Source of the DNA: Bradyrhizobium sp. WSM1743
GTDB taxonomy: Bacteria > Pseudomonadota > Alphaproteobacteria > Rhizobiales > Xanthobacteraceae
DNA: 64,000 nt
Direction of reading: 5' to 3'
Assembly: GCF_000473065.1 (NCBI RefSeq)
Contig: NZ_AXAZ01000017.1
Location: forward strand, 1-64,000
In this document: positions 38,857 through 47,693 of the stretch, in pieces
How positions within the stretch are numbered: the stretch's first letter is position 1
Layout: each line of letters starts with the position of its first letter
Translations under genes and position numbers: made by a program
The notes under the pieces: generated by a model
The model's input: only the letters and a program-made list of their open reading frames with translations
Database searches by the model: none
What the model was told of the DNA's origin: nothing

Positions 38857-39672
38857 ATGAGATCGCTGGCCTTGCTCTGCCTGCTCGTCTTCGGGGCCTG
38901 CGCACATGCGGCCACGCCCGAGCAGCACTATCTCGACGTGCGCGATCGCTACATCGTCAAATTCTCGAAGGCCAAGGAGAGCGAAGAGACCTCGAAGCAG
39001 CATGACGCAGCGCTGAGGGAGCTCGCCGCCGCGCTGCGCACACTGGTGGGCCCGGTCGCGATCAAGGGGCTTCCGGCCGACGGCAAGTCGAATGTCGACA
39101 CGCTCTTCAAGGGTGACTCCGGCTTCGGCCATCTCGACGGGCTCGGCTTCGCTTCCGAAGGCGACAAAATGCAAGCGGTGGTGACCACGACCGGGCTGCT
39201 CAAGCACTGGCTTGCCGAGCACCGCGAGGATGGTATGCCACAGGAGATCGGCGCGGCGCTGAGGTCGGACCGCTTCTACTATTACGCCATTCAGGACGCC
39301 GCCTTCGCGAAATATGGGGAGCTGCCGATCACCAAGCCCGCCGCCGCGAGCGCCGCGGTCGCGGTGCTCGGCGTGCGCGGCAATGGCGGGCTCAAGGGGC
39401 CGCCGAGCGAGATTGGCGTGGTTGCGATCCAGGGCGACAAGGTCTTCTACCTTGCCGCAACCGACGCCGTGAAGACGGCCGAGATCCCGGCCTGCGAGAA
39501 GGTCTGGAAGCAGGTGATGGCCAGGAAGGCGCCGCAGGACGCCATGGCCCGCGAAGACCAGGCAATGGACGCCTACACCAAGTGCTTTGCCAAGGAAGCG
39601 CCGAGCCAAAGCTGGTTCGCGGCCGCTGTCAAGAAGGCGCAGAGCCAGTTGGACTTGCTGCCACTGCGCTAG
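38857..39672 (+). CDS. Secreted protein of unknown function
   Basis: ATG 38857 gives 271 residues with a signal peptide (MRSLALLCLLVFGACAHAAT); the C in FGAC could make it a lipoprotein, but the AHA-A site fits signal peptidase I better. The mature protein is alpha/beta with no domain I recognise and four further Cys... two are visible in EIPACEKVWKQ and YTKCFAKEA. It is third in a row after the receptor and PepSY genes, 86 bp from the latter, so it may belong to the iron unit, but this is inference. Confidence 0.7.
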   Translation: MRSLALLCLLVFGACAHAATPEQHYLDVRDRYIVKFSKAKESEETSKQHDAALRELAAALRTLVGPVAIKGLPADGKSNVDTLFKGDSGFGHLDGLGFASEGDKMQAVVTTTGLLKHWLAEHREDGMPQEIGAALRSDRFYYYAIQDAAFAKYGELPITKPAAASAAVAVLGVRGNGGLKGPPSEIGVVAIQGDKVFYLAATDAVKTAEIPACEKVWKQVMARKAPQDAMAREDQAMDAYTKCFAKEAPSQSWFAAAVKKAQSQLDLLPLR

Positions 39673-39876
39673 AGCGCGGCTATGGGCCGGACGAACTCAG
39701 GCAATCCGGCGCTTTTCGCGCCTGTGATGAACCCCGCCGACATGCTGCGCCGGATCGACGAGTCGGCGACCGGCGCGGTAACCGGAGGATAATTAGGAAC
39801 TAAGAATATTCCGGCACGGTTTGTGGGTTACAGGGAAATCCTATTTGCCGAAGGCGGTACCGCCAGGAGGCGACCG

Positions 39877-40257
39877 ATGAGTGATCAATCCAAGCAGGTA
39901 GGTGCAAGCTCTTCCTCTAGCAACAAGCCCGATAAAGGTCTCTCTCGCCGCGGCTTCATCGAAAAATCGCTCTGCGGCGCAGCCCTTGCGGGCGCGACTG
40001 TAGCTCCGGCGTGGGCCCATGGCACGGCAGGATATGCCGCGGGTGCCTATGCCCGCGCACGCAGGCCCATCCCGAAAGAGGTAGCGCAGTATCAGTATCA
40101 ACCAAACGGAGCCCAACGCTGCGGCGTTTGTACCCACTTCCGGCCACCCGGCAGCTGCGAGATCGTTGCCGGACCTATCAGCCCGGACGGGTGGTGCCGC
40201 TACTTCCGCGGCGCGCGAGGCTCGCGCGGCTCGTCTGGCCCGGGCCGAAGTTATTGA
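39877..40257 (+). CDS. High-potential iron-sulfur protein (HiPIP), Tat-exported
   Basis: ATG 39877 is preceded by a perfect AGGAGG at 39865-39870. The 126-residue product has a Tat signal (SRRGFIEKSLCGAALAGA, Arg24-Arg25) and a mature domain with four cluster Cys at 82, 85, 94 and 107 in RCGVCTHFRPPGSC and ISPDGWC, the short HiPIP spacing C-x2-C-x8-C-x12-C. It would carry one 4Fe-4S cluster as a periplasmic electron carrier. The Gly/Ser/Arg tail is unlike classic HiPIPs. No partner oxidoreductase is adjacent. Confidence 0.82.
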   Translation: MSDQSKQVGASSSSSNKPDKGLSRRGFIEKSLCGAALAGATVAPAWAHGTAGYAAGAYARARRPIPKEVAQYQYQPNGAQRCGVCTHFRPPGSCEIVAGPISPDGWCRYFRGARGSRGSSGPGRSY

Positions 40258-40355
40258 AGGGACTGTGATCGCTCGCCGTTCGCCGCGCGACAAGGAGGGA
40301 CCCTTCTCGCCGTGCCGCGACCTGTTTGCGCGTAAGGCTGCTGAGACGCTCAACG

Positions 40356-41561
40356 CTATCTCGCGGTGAGCCCGCCGCCACCCAAATTCCAACTGCGGCC
40401 GCCCTCGCCAAAAATCTCGTAGCCGGTTGGTGTGACCGCGACCGTGTCCTCGAGCTTGATGAAGCCGCGCTTCGGATGCTTCATCGTGGTCTCGATCGAG
40501 ACCACCATGCCCGGGGCGAGCGGCTGGCGGGCGTCGGTGTCGTCGTAGGGCACCGGACCCTTGGCGGTCAGGCGAGGGGCCTCGTGGCTGACGAGGCCCA
40601 TGCCGTGGGCCAGGAACTCCGTGCAGTCGCGCTGGGTGATCTGAGCGAGTTGCCGCTCGGCCGCGACATAAATGTCGCCGCCCATGGCACCCGGACGGAC
40701 GGCGGCGAACGCGGCACGCTGGACGGCCTCGATCTCGGCAAGATAATCCTTCAGTTCACCGTCGGGCTCGCCCAGCACGGCCATGCGCGCGACGTCGCCG
40801 ATATAGCCGTGATAATTGCCTCCGGAATCCAGCGACAGCACCTCGCCTTGCTGCCAGTGCTGCGATGATGGCGCACGGTTGTGGCTGCTGCCGCAGGCGA
40901 GCAGGCAGTATTCGAAGGTTAGGCCGCGATTGGCTTCGGCGAGGCGCAACGCATCCGACAATTGCCGCTTGGTCGTGCCCCGACCGTGCCCGGCGATCAC
41001 CGCAAGCATTGATGCGACGACGAGCTCGGACGCCGTCTTGAGCTTCGCCAATTCTTCCACCGACTTGACGGCCCGCAGCCGCTCCAGCACCAGCACCGCG
41101 TCCTTGAGCTCGGTGCCGGGCAGGGCGTCGGCCAGCGCCTTCCCTGCATCCATTGGCAGGAACGGCATCTCGATCCCGATCCACTTCATTGGTACGCCAG
41201 ATTGCCGAATGAGGTCGGCAGCCCGCGTGACGGCGTCCACCGAACCGTTGGATTCGGTCCGGACCTGCGGCACCCAGGGCGGCGTGACGGCGCGCTGATG
41301 AGTTTCCAGCCGGTGACCAATATAGACGGATTTCTCGGGCGCACCCTTGGGATACACCAGCACTGGCAGATAGCGGCTGACTCCCAAGGCATCCATATAA
41401 TCGAAGAAGATCGCACGCTCGACGCCTAGGAGGTACTGCACGTTGTGCTTGGAGGTCGCGATCAGGACATCAAGTCCGGCGGCCTCCATGAGACGGTCGA
41501 GCTTGGCGGCATCGAATGGAATGGCACGCGCGGCCGCGGCGCGGGCAACGGTCTCCTGCAT
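40356..41561 (-). CDS. M24-family metallopeptidase (Xaa-Pro dipeptidase/creatinase fold)
   Basis: A 401-residue pita-bread-fold protein. The N-terminal creatinase-like domain (about 1-150) precedes a catalytic domain with the five metal ligands in place: Asp pair in DSGGNYHGYIGDVAR, His in LAHGMGLVSHE, Glu in SIETTMK and Glu in KLEDTVAV. It could be an aminopeptidase P-like or creatinase-like hydrolase; substrate is not fixed, and M24-fold proteins also include the DMSP lyase DddP. A tRNA-Asn fragment lies in its 5' leader and a TRAP transporter operon diverges from it. Confidence 0.88.
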   Translation of the reverse strand: MQETVARAAAARAIPFDAAKLDRLMEAAGLDVLIATSKHNVQYLLGVERAIFFDYMDALGVSRYLPVLVYPKGAPEKSVYIGHRLETHQRAVTPPWVPQVRTESNGSVDAVTRAADLIRQSGVPMKWIGIEMPFLPMDAGKALADALPGTELKDAVLVLERLRAVKSVEELAKLKTASELVVASMLAVIAGHGRGTTKRQLSDALRLAEANRGLTFEYCLLACGSSHNRAPSSQHWQQGEVLSLDSGGNYHGYIGDVARMAVLGEPDGELKDYLAEIEAVQRAAFAAVRPGAMGGDIYVAAERQLAQITQRDCTEFLAHGMGLVSHEAPRLTAKGPVPYDDTDARQPLAPGMVVSIETTMKHPKRGFIKLEDTVAVTPTGYEIFGEGGRSWNLGGGGLTAR

Positions 41562-41612
41562 GACGATCCTCCAATGGCCGCTGCGGTTTGATCTGCCGGC
41601 ACATTCCTGTTT

Positions 41613-41638
41613 GCGACCATCCGATTAACAGTCGGATG
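41613..41638 (-). repeat. 26-nt tRNA-Asn fragment (anticodon arm)
   Basis: Read on the minus strand, this is identical to tRNA-Asn positions 5186-5211, covering the whole anticodon stem-loop with GTT. The flanks do not match the tRNA. It lies 52 bp upstream of the M24 peptidase start. It could be the scar of an integration event at a tRNA-Asn gene or a hairpin reused in the leader. Confidence 0.75.
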
Positions 41639-42024
41639 GCCGGTTGGCTCCCGACCGGAAGCAGGGTTCCGATAGCTCTGGGATCTTGGCCAATCGACGC
41701 ACCACGATTCGCATAAGGTATATTATGGAATATTTATATATACAATCAGATCAATTGTTTAGACGAAATTCCTGCCATCGCATTTCCACTTGCGTGCCGT
41801 TGTCGATCCGCGCCTCGACCGTCGCTTGAGCTCTTGACGGCTACTGTGCATGGGGTTGTTTTTCAGATTTTGAAATCGGGCCCTGTGCCAAAAGCCGATA
41901 TTGCCGTGCCCTTGTCCGGCTGCAATAAGCGAGGCTTCCGCGAGATCGCAGATGACCTTAAGGCCGACCGTCCGTATAGGTTTGCATCTCAGAACAACAA
42001 CAAACCTTCCGAGGAAGCAGACCC
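41639..42024. other. Divergent promoter region with AT-rich patch
   Basis: About 390 bp of gene-free DNA between the divergent M24 peptidase and dctP genes. Positions 41701-41770 are strikingly AT-rich (for example TATTATGGAATATTTATATA) in an otherwise GC-rich window, so they may hold promoters or a nucleoid-protein binding site. A 64-residue frame at 41834-42028 does not look like a real protein. Confidence 0.6.
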
Positions 42025-43044
42025 ATGAGCTTTTCCCGACGCACGCTTCTCAAGGCCTCCGCCGCGACCGCGGTCCTGGGCGGCCTCGGTGCGCCCCATG
42101 TGGCCCGCGCCCAGAGCGCCGAGTTCACCTACAAATACGCCAATAACCTGCCCGACACCCATCCGCTGAACGTGCGCGCCAAGGAGATGGCGGCGGCGAT
42201 CAAGAGCGAGACGAACGGCAAGTTTGACCTCCAGATCTTCCCGAACAACCAGCTCGGCTCCGACACCGACATGCTGAGCCAGATCCGCTCCGGCGGCGTC
42301 GAGTTCTTCACGCTGTCAGGCCTGATCCTGTCGACCCTGGTGCCGGCGGCGTCCATCAACGGCATCGGCTTCGCCTTCCCGGACTACGACACGGTCTGGA
42401 AGGCCATGGACGGCGATCTCGGCGCCCATGTCCGCGGCGAGATCAAGAAGGCCGGCCTCGAGGTCATGGACAAGATCTGGGACAACGGCTTCCGCCAGAC
42501 GACGTCCTCGACCAAGCCGATCACCGGCCCTGATGACCTCAAGGGCTTCAAGATCCGCGTGCCGGTGTCGCCGCTGTGGACCTCGATGTTCAAGGCGTTC
42601 GACGCGGCGCCCGCCTCGATCAATTTTAGCGAGGTCTATTCCGCGCTGCAGACCAAGATCGTCGAGGGCCAGGAAAACCCGCTGGCGATCATCTCGACGG
42701 CCAAGCTCTACGAGGTGCAGAAATACTGCTCGCTGACCAACCATATGTGGGACGGCTTCTGGTTCCTGGCCAACCGCAGAGCCTGGGAAAAGCTGCCCCA
42801 GGACGTGCGCACAATCGTCGCCAAGAACATCAATGCCGCCGCGGTCAAGGAGCGTGAGGACACTGCCAAGCTCAATGCCAACCTGCAGCAGGAGCTCGCG
42901 GGCAAGGGCCTGACCTTCAACCAGCCCGCGGTCGCGCCGTTCCGCGACAAGCTACGGTCCGCCGGCTTCTATGCCGAGTGGAAGGGTAAGTATGGCGATC
43001 AGGCCTGGGACCTCCTGGAAAAGGCCGTCGGCAAGCTGTCGTAA
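42025..43044 (+). CDS. TRAP transporter substrate-binding protein (DctP family)
   Basis: ATG 42025 has GAGGAAG upstream. The 339-residue protein begins with a Tat-like signal (SRRTLLKASAATAVLGGLGA, cleavage after ARAQ near residue 31) and then the DctP fold with YKYANNLPDTHPLNVRAKEM and the conserved GLKGFKIRVP-like segment DLKGFKIRVPVSPLW, which contains the carboxylate-binding Arg. It captures an organic acid in the periplasm. The fused permease gene follows by 15 bp. Carboxylate specificity is inferred from the family. Confidence 0.93.
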   Translation: MSFSRRTLLKASAATAVLGGLGAPHVARAQSAEFTYKYANNLPDTHPLNVRAKEMAAAIKSETNGKFDLQIFPNNQLGSDTDMLSQIRSGGVEFFTLSGLILSTLVPAASINGIGFAFPDYDTVWKAMDGDLGAHVRGEIKKAGLEVMDKIWDNGFRQTTSSTKPITGPDDLKGFKIRVPVSPLWTSMFKAFDAAPASINFSEVYSALQTKIVEGQENPLAIISTAKLYEVQKYCSLTNHMWDGFWFLANRRAWEKLPQDVRTIVAKNINAAAVKEREDTAKLNANLQQELAGKGLTFNQPAVAPFRDKLRSAGFYAEWKGKYGDQAWDLLEKAVGKLS

Positions 43045-43059
43045 CGCGTTGGGGCCGTC

Positions 43060-44949
43060 ATGGCTCATGTCGAGGTCGAGGTGATCGAAGTGACGGGCGA
43101 GGCGGCTGTTCAGTCCCCTCGCCGACCTTCGTTGCTGACGTCACTTGAACGCGCGCTCGGTCTGCTCGTCGAAATCCCGGCGGCGATCCTGGTCGTCGCC
43201 GAGATCGTGATCCTGTTTGCCGGCGTGGTCGCGCGGTACGGTCTGCACCGGCCGCTGATCTGGTCGGACGAGCTCGCCTCGATCCTGTTCCTGTGGCTGG
43301 CCATGCTGGGCGCGGCGGTCGCGTTCCGCCGCTCCGAGCACATGCGCATGACCGCGGTCGTGGCCAGCGCCAGGCCGGCGACGCGGGCCTATCTCGATCT
43401 GGTCGCAACCTCAGCGGCACTGGCGTTCCTTGCGCTGATCGTCTGGCCGTCCTGCGACTATGCGTACGAAGAGAGCTACATCACCACCCCAGCGCTCCAG
43501 ATCTCCAATATGTGGCGCGCTGCCGCACTGCCGGCCGGCATCGGCTTCATGGCGGCCTTTGCCTTGCTCCGGCTGCTGCGCGCAGCCGACTACCGGATGG
43601 TCGCCGCTGCCGTGACGTCGGTTGCGGTCGTGATCGGCCTGTTCTGGCTGGCAGAGCCGTCGCTGCGGCCGCTCGGCAACCTCAACCTCGTCATCTTCTT
43701 CGTCGGCGTCGCCGGCTTCTGCGTCTTTGCCGGCGTTCCCATTGCGTTCGGCTTTGGCCTCGCCATCTTCGGCTATCTCGCGTTGACCACGCGCACGCCC
43801 GTCATGGTGCTGGTTGGGCGGATGGACGAGGGCATGAGCCACCTCATCCTGCTCTCGGTGCCGCTGTTCGTGTTCCTTGGGCTCCTGATCGAGATGACCG
43901 GCATGGCGCGGGCCATGGTGGCGTTCCTGGCGAGCCTGCTCGGCCATGTCAGGGGCGGCCTGCATTACGTCCTCGTCGGCGCCATGTACCTGGTCTCAGG
44001 CATTTCCGGCGCCAAGGCCGCCGACATGGCCGCAGTTGCGCCCGTGCTGTTTCCCGAGATGAAAGAGCGTGGCGCCAAGCCCGGCGACCTCGTCGCGCTT
44101 CTTGCGGCGACGGGCGCCCAGACCGAGACCATCCCGCCCAGCCTCGTGCTGATCACGATCGGCTCGGTCACCGGCGTCTCCATCGCGGCGCTGTTCACCG
44201 GCGGCCTGCTGCCCGGCGTCGTGCTCGCGATCACGCTGTGCATGCTGGTGTGGTGGCGCTACCGCCACGAGGACATGAGCCACGTCCGCCGCGCCACTTC
44301 ATCCGAGATCGGCAAGACCTTCATCGTCGCCCTGCCCGCGCTCGCGCTGCCCTTCGTGATCCGCTACGCCGTGGTCGAGGGCATCGCGACGGCGACCGAG
44401 GTCTCCACCATCGGCATCGTCTATGGCGCTCTTGTCGGCCTCCTGGTCTACCGCCGCTTCGACTGGCGGCGGCTGTTTCCGATGCTGGTCGAGACGGCGG
44501 CGCTGTCGGGTGCGATCCTCCTGATCATCGGCACGGCGACCGGTATGGCGTGGGGCCTGACCCAATCAGGCTTCTCGCGTTCGCTGGCCGCCGCCATGAC
44601 GGGATTGCCGGGCGGGGCCGCGACCTTCATCGCCGTGTCGATCCTGGCCTTCACCATCCTCGGCAGCGTGCTGGAGGGCATACCGGCCATCGTGCTGTTC
44701 GGCCCGCTGCTGTTCCCGATCGCCCGCGCCGTCGGCGTGCACGAGGTGCACTATGCCATGGTGATCATCCTCGCCATGGGTATCGGGCTATTCGCCCCGC
44801 CCTTCGGCGTCGGCTATTATGCCGCCTGCGCCATCGGACGCGTCGATCCCGCCGAAGGCATCAAGCCGATCTGGGGCTATCTGCTGGCGCTACTGGTGGG
44901 ACTGATCATCGTCGCGATCTTCCCCTGGATATCGATCGGATTCCTTTGA
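43060..44949 (+). CDS. Fused TRAP permease DctQM
   Basis: A 629-residue protein in which a DctQ-type small permease (about residues 1-190, four helices, WSDELASILFLWLAMLGAAVAFRRSEHMRM) is fused to a DctM-type large permease (about 200-629, with LFVFLGLLIEMTGMARAMVAF, SGAKAADMAAVAPVLFPEMK and the AILLIIGTATGMAW region). TRAP systems use a sodium gradient to import substrates bound by DctP. DctQM fusions are known in the family. The downstream ligase gene follows by 20 bp on the same strand. Confidence 0.94.
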   Translation: MAHVEVEVIEVTGEAAVQSPRRPSLLTSLERALGLLVEIPAAILVVAEIVILFAGVVARYGLHRPLIWSDELASILFLWLAMLGAAVAFRRSEHMRMTAVVASARPATRAYLDLVATSAALAFLALIVWPSCDYAYEESYITTPALQISNMWRAAALPAGIGFMAAFALLRLLRAADYRMVAAAVTSVAVVIGLFWLAEPSLRPLGNLNLVIFFVGVAGFCVFAGVPIAFGFGLAIFGYLALTTRTPVMVLVGRMDEGMSHLILLSVPLFVFLGLLIEMTGMARAMVAFLASLLGHVRGGLHYVLVGAMYLVSGISGAKAADMAAVAPVLFPEMKERGAKPGDLVALLAATGAQTETIPPSLVLITIGSVTGVSIAALFTGGLLPGVVLAITLCMLVWWRYRHEDMSHVRRATSSEIGKTFIVALPALALPFVIRYAVVEGIATATEVSTIGIVYGALVGLLVYRRFDWRRLFPMLVETAALSGAILLIIGTATGMAWGLTQSGFSRSLAAAMTGLPGGAATFIAVSILAFTILGSVLEGIPAIVLFGPLLFPIARAVGVHEVHYAMVIILAMGIGLFAPPFGVGYYAACAIGRVDPAEGIKPIWGYLLALLVGLIIVAIFPWISIGFL

Positions 44950-44969
44950 GGCGTTTTCAGGAGGTGTCG

Positions 44970-46619
44970 ATGAGTGAGCGGCAGAACCCATACAATATCG
45001 GCCTCGGCAAGACTCTCGCCAACTACGTGCCCCTGAGCCCGCTAAGCTTCCTCGCCCGCAGCGCCGCGGTGTATCCCGATAACGTCAGCACGGTCTATGA
45101 GGGGCGCAGCTTCACTTGGGCGCAGACGCACGAACGCTGCCGACGCTTTGCCTCTTATCTGGCGGGCAAGGGCATCGGCGTCGGCGACACCGTGGCGGCG
45201 ATGCTGCCGAACATCCCGGCGATGAACGAGGCGCACTTCGCCGTGCCCATGACCGGCGCCGTGCTCAACGCCCTCAACATCCGCCTCGATGCGCCCTCGA
45301 TCGCGTTCCAGCTCGATCATGGCGGGGCGAAAATCATTCTGGTCGATCCCGAATTTTCCAGCGTGATCACCGACGCACTGGCGCAGATGAGCGGGCCAAA
45401 GCCATTCGTGATCGATGTCGACGACGCCGCCTTCAAGGGCGGCAAGCGGATCGGCGAGATCGATTATGAGGCCGCCGTTGCCCAAGGCGATCCCGACTTC
45501 GCCGCGATCACGCCGAATGACGAGTGGGACGCGATCGCGCTGAGCTACACCTCGGGCACGACGGGAAATCCCAAGGGCGTCGTCACCCATCATCGCGGTG
45601 CCTACTTGAACGCGGTCAGCAACATCCTCGCCGGCAATCTCGGCCAGCATCCGGTCTATCTCTGGACGCTGCCGATGTTCCACTGCAACGGCTGGTGCTT
45701 CCCCTGGACCATTGCGGCCGCTGCCGGCATCAATGTCTGCCTGCGCAAGGTCGAGCCGACCAAGATCTTCGAGCTGATCAAACAGCACGGCGTCACCCAC
45801 ATGTGCGGCGCGCCGATCGTCTACAACACGCTGATCAACGCGCCCGATGCGCCCAAAGGCGATGCCGCCCGCCGCGTCATCGGCCTGATCGCCGGCGCTG
45901 CGCCGCCGGTCGCGGTGCTCGAAGGCGCCGAAAGCATCGGCATCAAGCTGACACATGTCTACGGCCTGACCGAGGTCTACGGCCCCGCCTCCGTCTGCGC
46001 CGAGCAGCCCGGCTGGGACGAGCTTCCGCCCGCCGAACGCGCGCGGATGAAGCGCCGGCAGGGTGTGCCCTATCCGCTCGAGGAAGCCGTCACCGTCATC
46101 AACCCGCAAACGATGCAGGAGGTGCCGCGCGATGGCGAAACCATCGGCGAGGTCATGTTCCGCGGCAACATCGTGATGAAGGGCTATCTCAAGAACGAGA
46201 AGGCGACCAAGGAAGCCTTCGAAGGCGGCTGGTTTCACACCGGCGATCTCGGGGTGCTCGACGAGCACGGCTATGTCATCATCAAGGACCGCTCCAAGGA
46301 CATCATCATCTCCGGCGGCGAGAACATCTCCTCCGTCGAGGTCGAGGACATCCTCTACAAGCACCCGGCCGTACTGTTCGCAGCCGTGGTCGCAAAACCC
46401 GATCCGAAATGGGGTGAAGTGCCTTGCGCCTTCGTCGAGCTGAAGGACGGCGCCAGCGCAACCGAGGCCGAGATCATCGCCTTCTGCCGTTCGCAGATGA
46501 GCGGCTTCAAGACGCCGAAGGCGGTCGTGTTCGGGCCGATCCCGAAGACGTCCACGGGCAAGATCCAGAAATTCCTGCTGCGCAACGAGGTGGGCTCGGC
46601 GAAGGCGATCTCGGCCTGA
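44970..46619 (+). CDS. Acyl-CoA synthetase (DmdB / medium-chain ligase type)
   Basis: ATG 44970, with AGGAGG at 44959-44964, gives 549 residues. The AMP-binding motif SYTSGTTGNPKGVVTHHRGA (about residues 191-210), the A5 motif YGLTEVYGPASV, A7 GGWFHTGDLGV and A10 PKTSTGKIQK (catalytic Lys) are all intact. The sequence style matches the 3-(methylthio)propionyl-CoA ligase DmdB and related acyl-CoA ligases. It probably activates the acid imported by the neighbouring TRAP system. The exact acid is not determined by sequence. Confidence 0.93.
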   Translation: MSERQNPYNIGLGKTLANYVPLSPLSFLARSAAVYPDNVSTVYEGRSFTWAQTHERCRRFASYLAGKGIGVGDTVAAMLPNIPAMNEAHFAVPMTGAVLNALNIRLDAPSIAFQLDHGGAKIILVDPEFSSVITDALAQMSGPKPFVIDVDDAAFKGGKRIGEIDYEAAVAQGDPDFAAITPNDEWDAIALSYTSGTTGNPKGVVTHHRGAYLNAVSNILAGNLGQHPVYLWTLPMFHCNGWCFPWTIAAAAGINVCLRKVEPTKIFELIKQHGVTHMCGAPIVYNTLINAPDAPKGDAARRVIGLIAGAAPPVAVLEGAESIGIKLTHVYGLTEVYGPASVCAEQPGWDELPPAERARMKRRQGVPYPLEEAVTVINPQTMQEVPRDGETIGEVMFRGNIVMKGYLKNEKATKEAFEGGWFHTGDLGVLDEHGYVIIKDRSKDIIISGGENISSVEVEDILYKHPAVLFAAVVAKPDPKWGEVPCAFVELKDGASATEAEIIAFCRSQMSGFKTPKAVVFGPIPKTSTGKIQKFLLRNEVGSAKAISA

Positions 46620-46631
46620 GAGCAGCCTGGA

Positions 46632-46673
46632 GAGTCTTCCGCCCGCACCCCGAGCGCGGCGAGCGGAAGACTC
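46632..46673. terminator. Bidirectional hairpin between convergent genes
   Basis: GAGTCTTCCGC and GCGGAAGACTC are perfect 11-bp reverse complements around a 20-nt loop. The hairpin lies in the 59-bp gap between the convergent ligase and dctP genes, where a bidirectional terminator is expected. Confidence 0.65.
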
Positions 46674-46678
46674 CGCCC

Positions 46679-47656
46679 TCACATCTTCTTGTAGGCGTCG
46701 ACCACCGCCTGGCCGTCGGGCCCCGCCTTCTTGAGCCAGTCGGCCGTGAGCTGCTCGCCGATCTTCTGGAAGCCGGCCTTGAGTGCCGGGCTCGGCGGCT
46801 CGACGGTCATGCCTTTCGCCTTGAGCTGATCGATGTACCAGGTGCTCTTGTCCTGCCAGGCCTTCCAGCCGCGGGTCTCCGCCGTCGCGGCGGCCTTGAG
46901 GATGGCCTCCTGGGTCGGCTTGTCGAGCGCCTCGAACGCGGCCTTGTTGACGAAGGTGTAATCCTTCGGAATCCAGGCCTGCACGTCGTAGAAATACTTG
47001 AGCGACTCCCAGGCCTTCGCATCGTAGCCGGTGCCGCCCGACGACATGAAGGAGTTCACCACGCCGGTCGCCAGCGCCTGCGGCAGTTCGGCCGCCTGGA
47101 TCGTGACCGACTGGGCGCCGACCAGCTCGCCGATGCGCGCGGTCCCGACATTGTAGGCCCGCCATTTCAGGCCTTTCATGTCCTCGATCGTCGCCAGCGG
47201 CTTGTTGACATAGACGCCCTGCGGCGCCCACGGCACGGCGAACAACAGCTTGAGGCCCTGCGCATCGAGCTTCTTGGTGATCGCGGGCTTGGAGGCCTGA
47301 TACAGCTTCATGGCGTCGGGGAAGCTGGTGGCGAGGAACGGCACGACGTCGATTCCGAAGATTGGGTCCTCGTTCTCGTGGATCGACAGCAGCACCTCAC
47401 CCATCTGCGCCTGCCCGGTCACCACCGCGCGCTTGATGTCGGGTGCCTTGAACAGCGAGGCGCCCGGATGAACCGTGATCTGGAGCTTGCCGGACGTGGC
47501 GGCCTCGACGTCCTTGGCGAAAGCGACGAGATTCTCGGAATGCGGATTGTCGGCAGGATAGGCCGCCGGCAGATTCCATTTGGTCTGGGCCATTGCGGGC
47601 GTTGCGGCCAGCACGGCGCCGGCGATCAAGGACGCGCGGAATAAACGGGACATCAT
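46679..47656 (-). CDS. TRAP transporter substrate-binding protein (second system)
   Basis: ATG 47656 has GGAGAAG upstream; the next codon is also ATG. The 325-residue protein has a Sec signal (RLFRASLIAGAVLAATPAMA) and the DctP fold: TKWNLPAAYPADNPHSENL at the start and the binding segment IEDMKGLKWRAYNVGTARIG with the conserved Arg. It belongs to a different DctP subgroup from the protein at 42025, so the substrate probably differs. Its permease genes lie just upstream on the same strand. Confidence 0.93.
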   Translation of the reverse strand: MMSRLFRASLIAGAVLAATPAMAQTKWNLPAAYPADNPHSENLVAFAKDVEAATSGKLQITVHPGASLFKAPDIKRAVVTGQAQMGEVLLSIHENEDPIFGIDVVPFLATSFPDAMKLYQASKPAITKKLDAQGLKLLFAVPWAPQGVYVNKPLATIEDMKGLKWRAYNVGTARIGELVGAQSVTIQAAELPQALATGVVNSFMSSGGTGYDAKAWESLKYFYDVQAWIPKDYTFVNKAAFEALDKPTQEAILKAAATAETRGWKAWQDKSTWYIDQLKAKGMTVEPPSPALKAGFQKIGEQLTADWLKKAGPDGQAVVDAYKKM

Positions 47657-47693
47657 CGGGCTTCTCCTCACAGTCAATCTGAAATAGGTACGC

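Noticed and set aside
39682..39792. A 36-residue frame beginning MGRTNSGNPALFAPVMNPAD
   Set aside because: It has no clear ribosome site and no ordered structure; it could be real but I cannot support it.
41834..42028. A 64-residue frame upstream of dctP
   Set aside because: It ends inside the dctP ribosome site, has no ribosome site of its own and no coherent fold; probably leader DNA.
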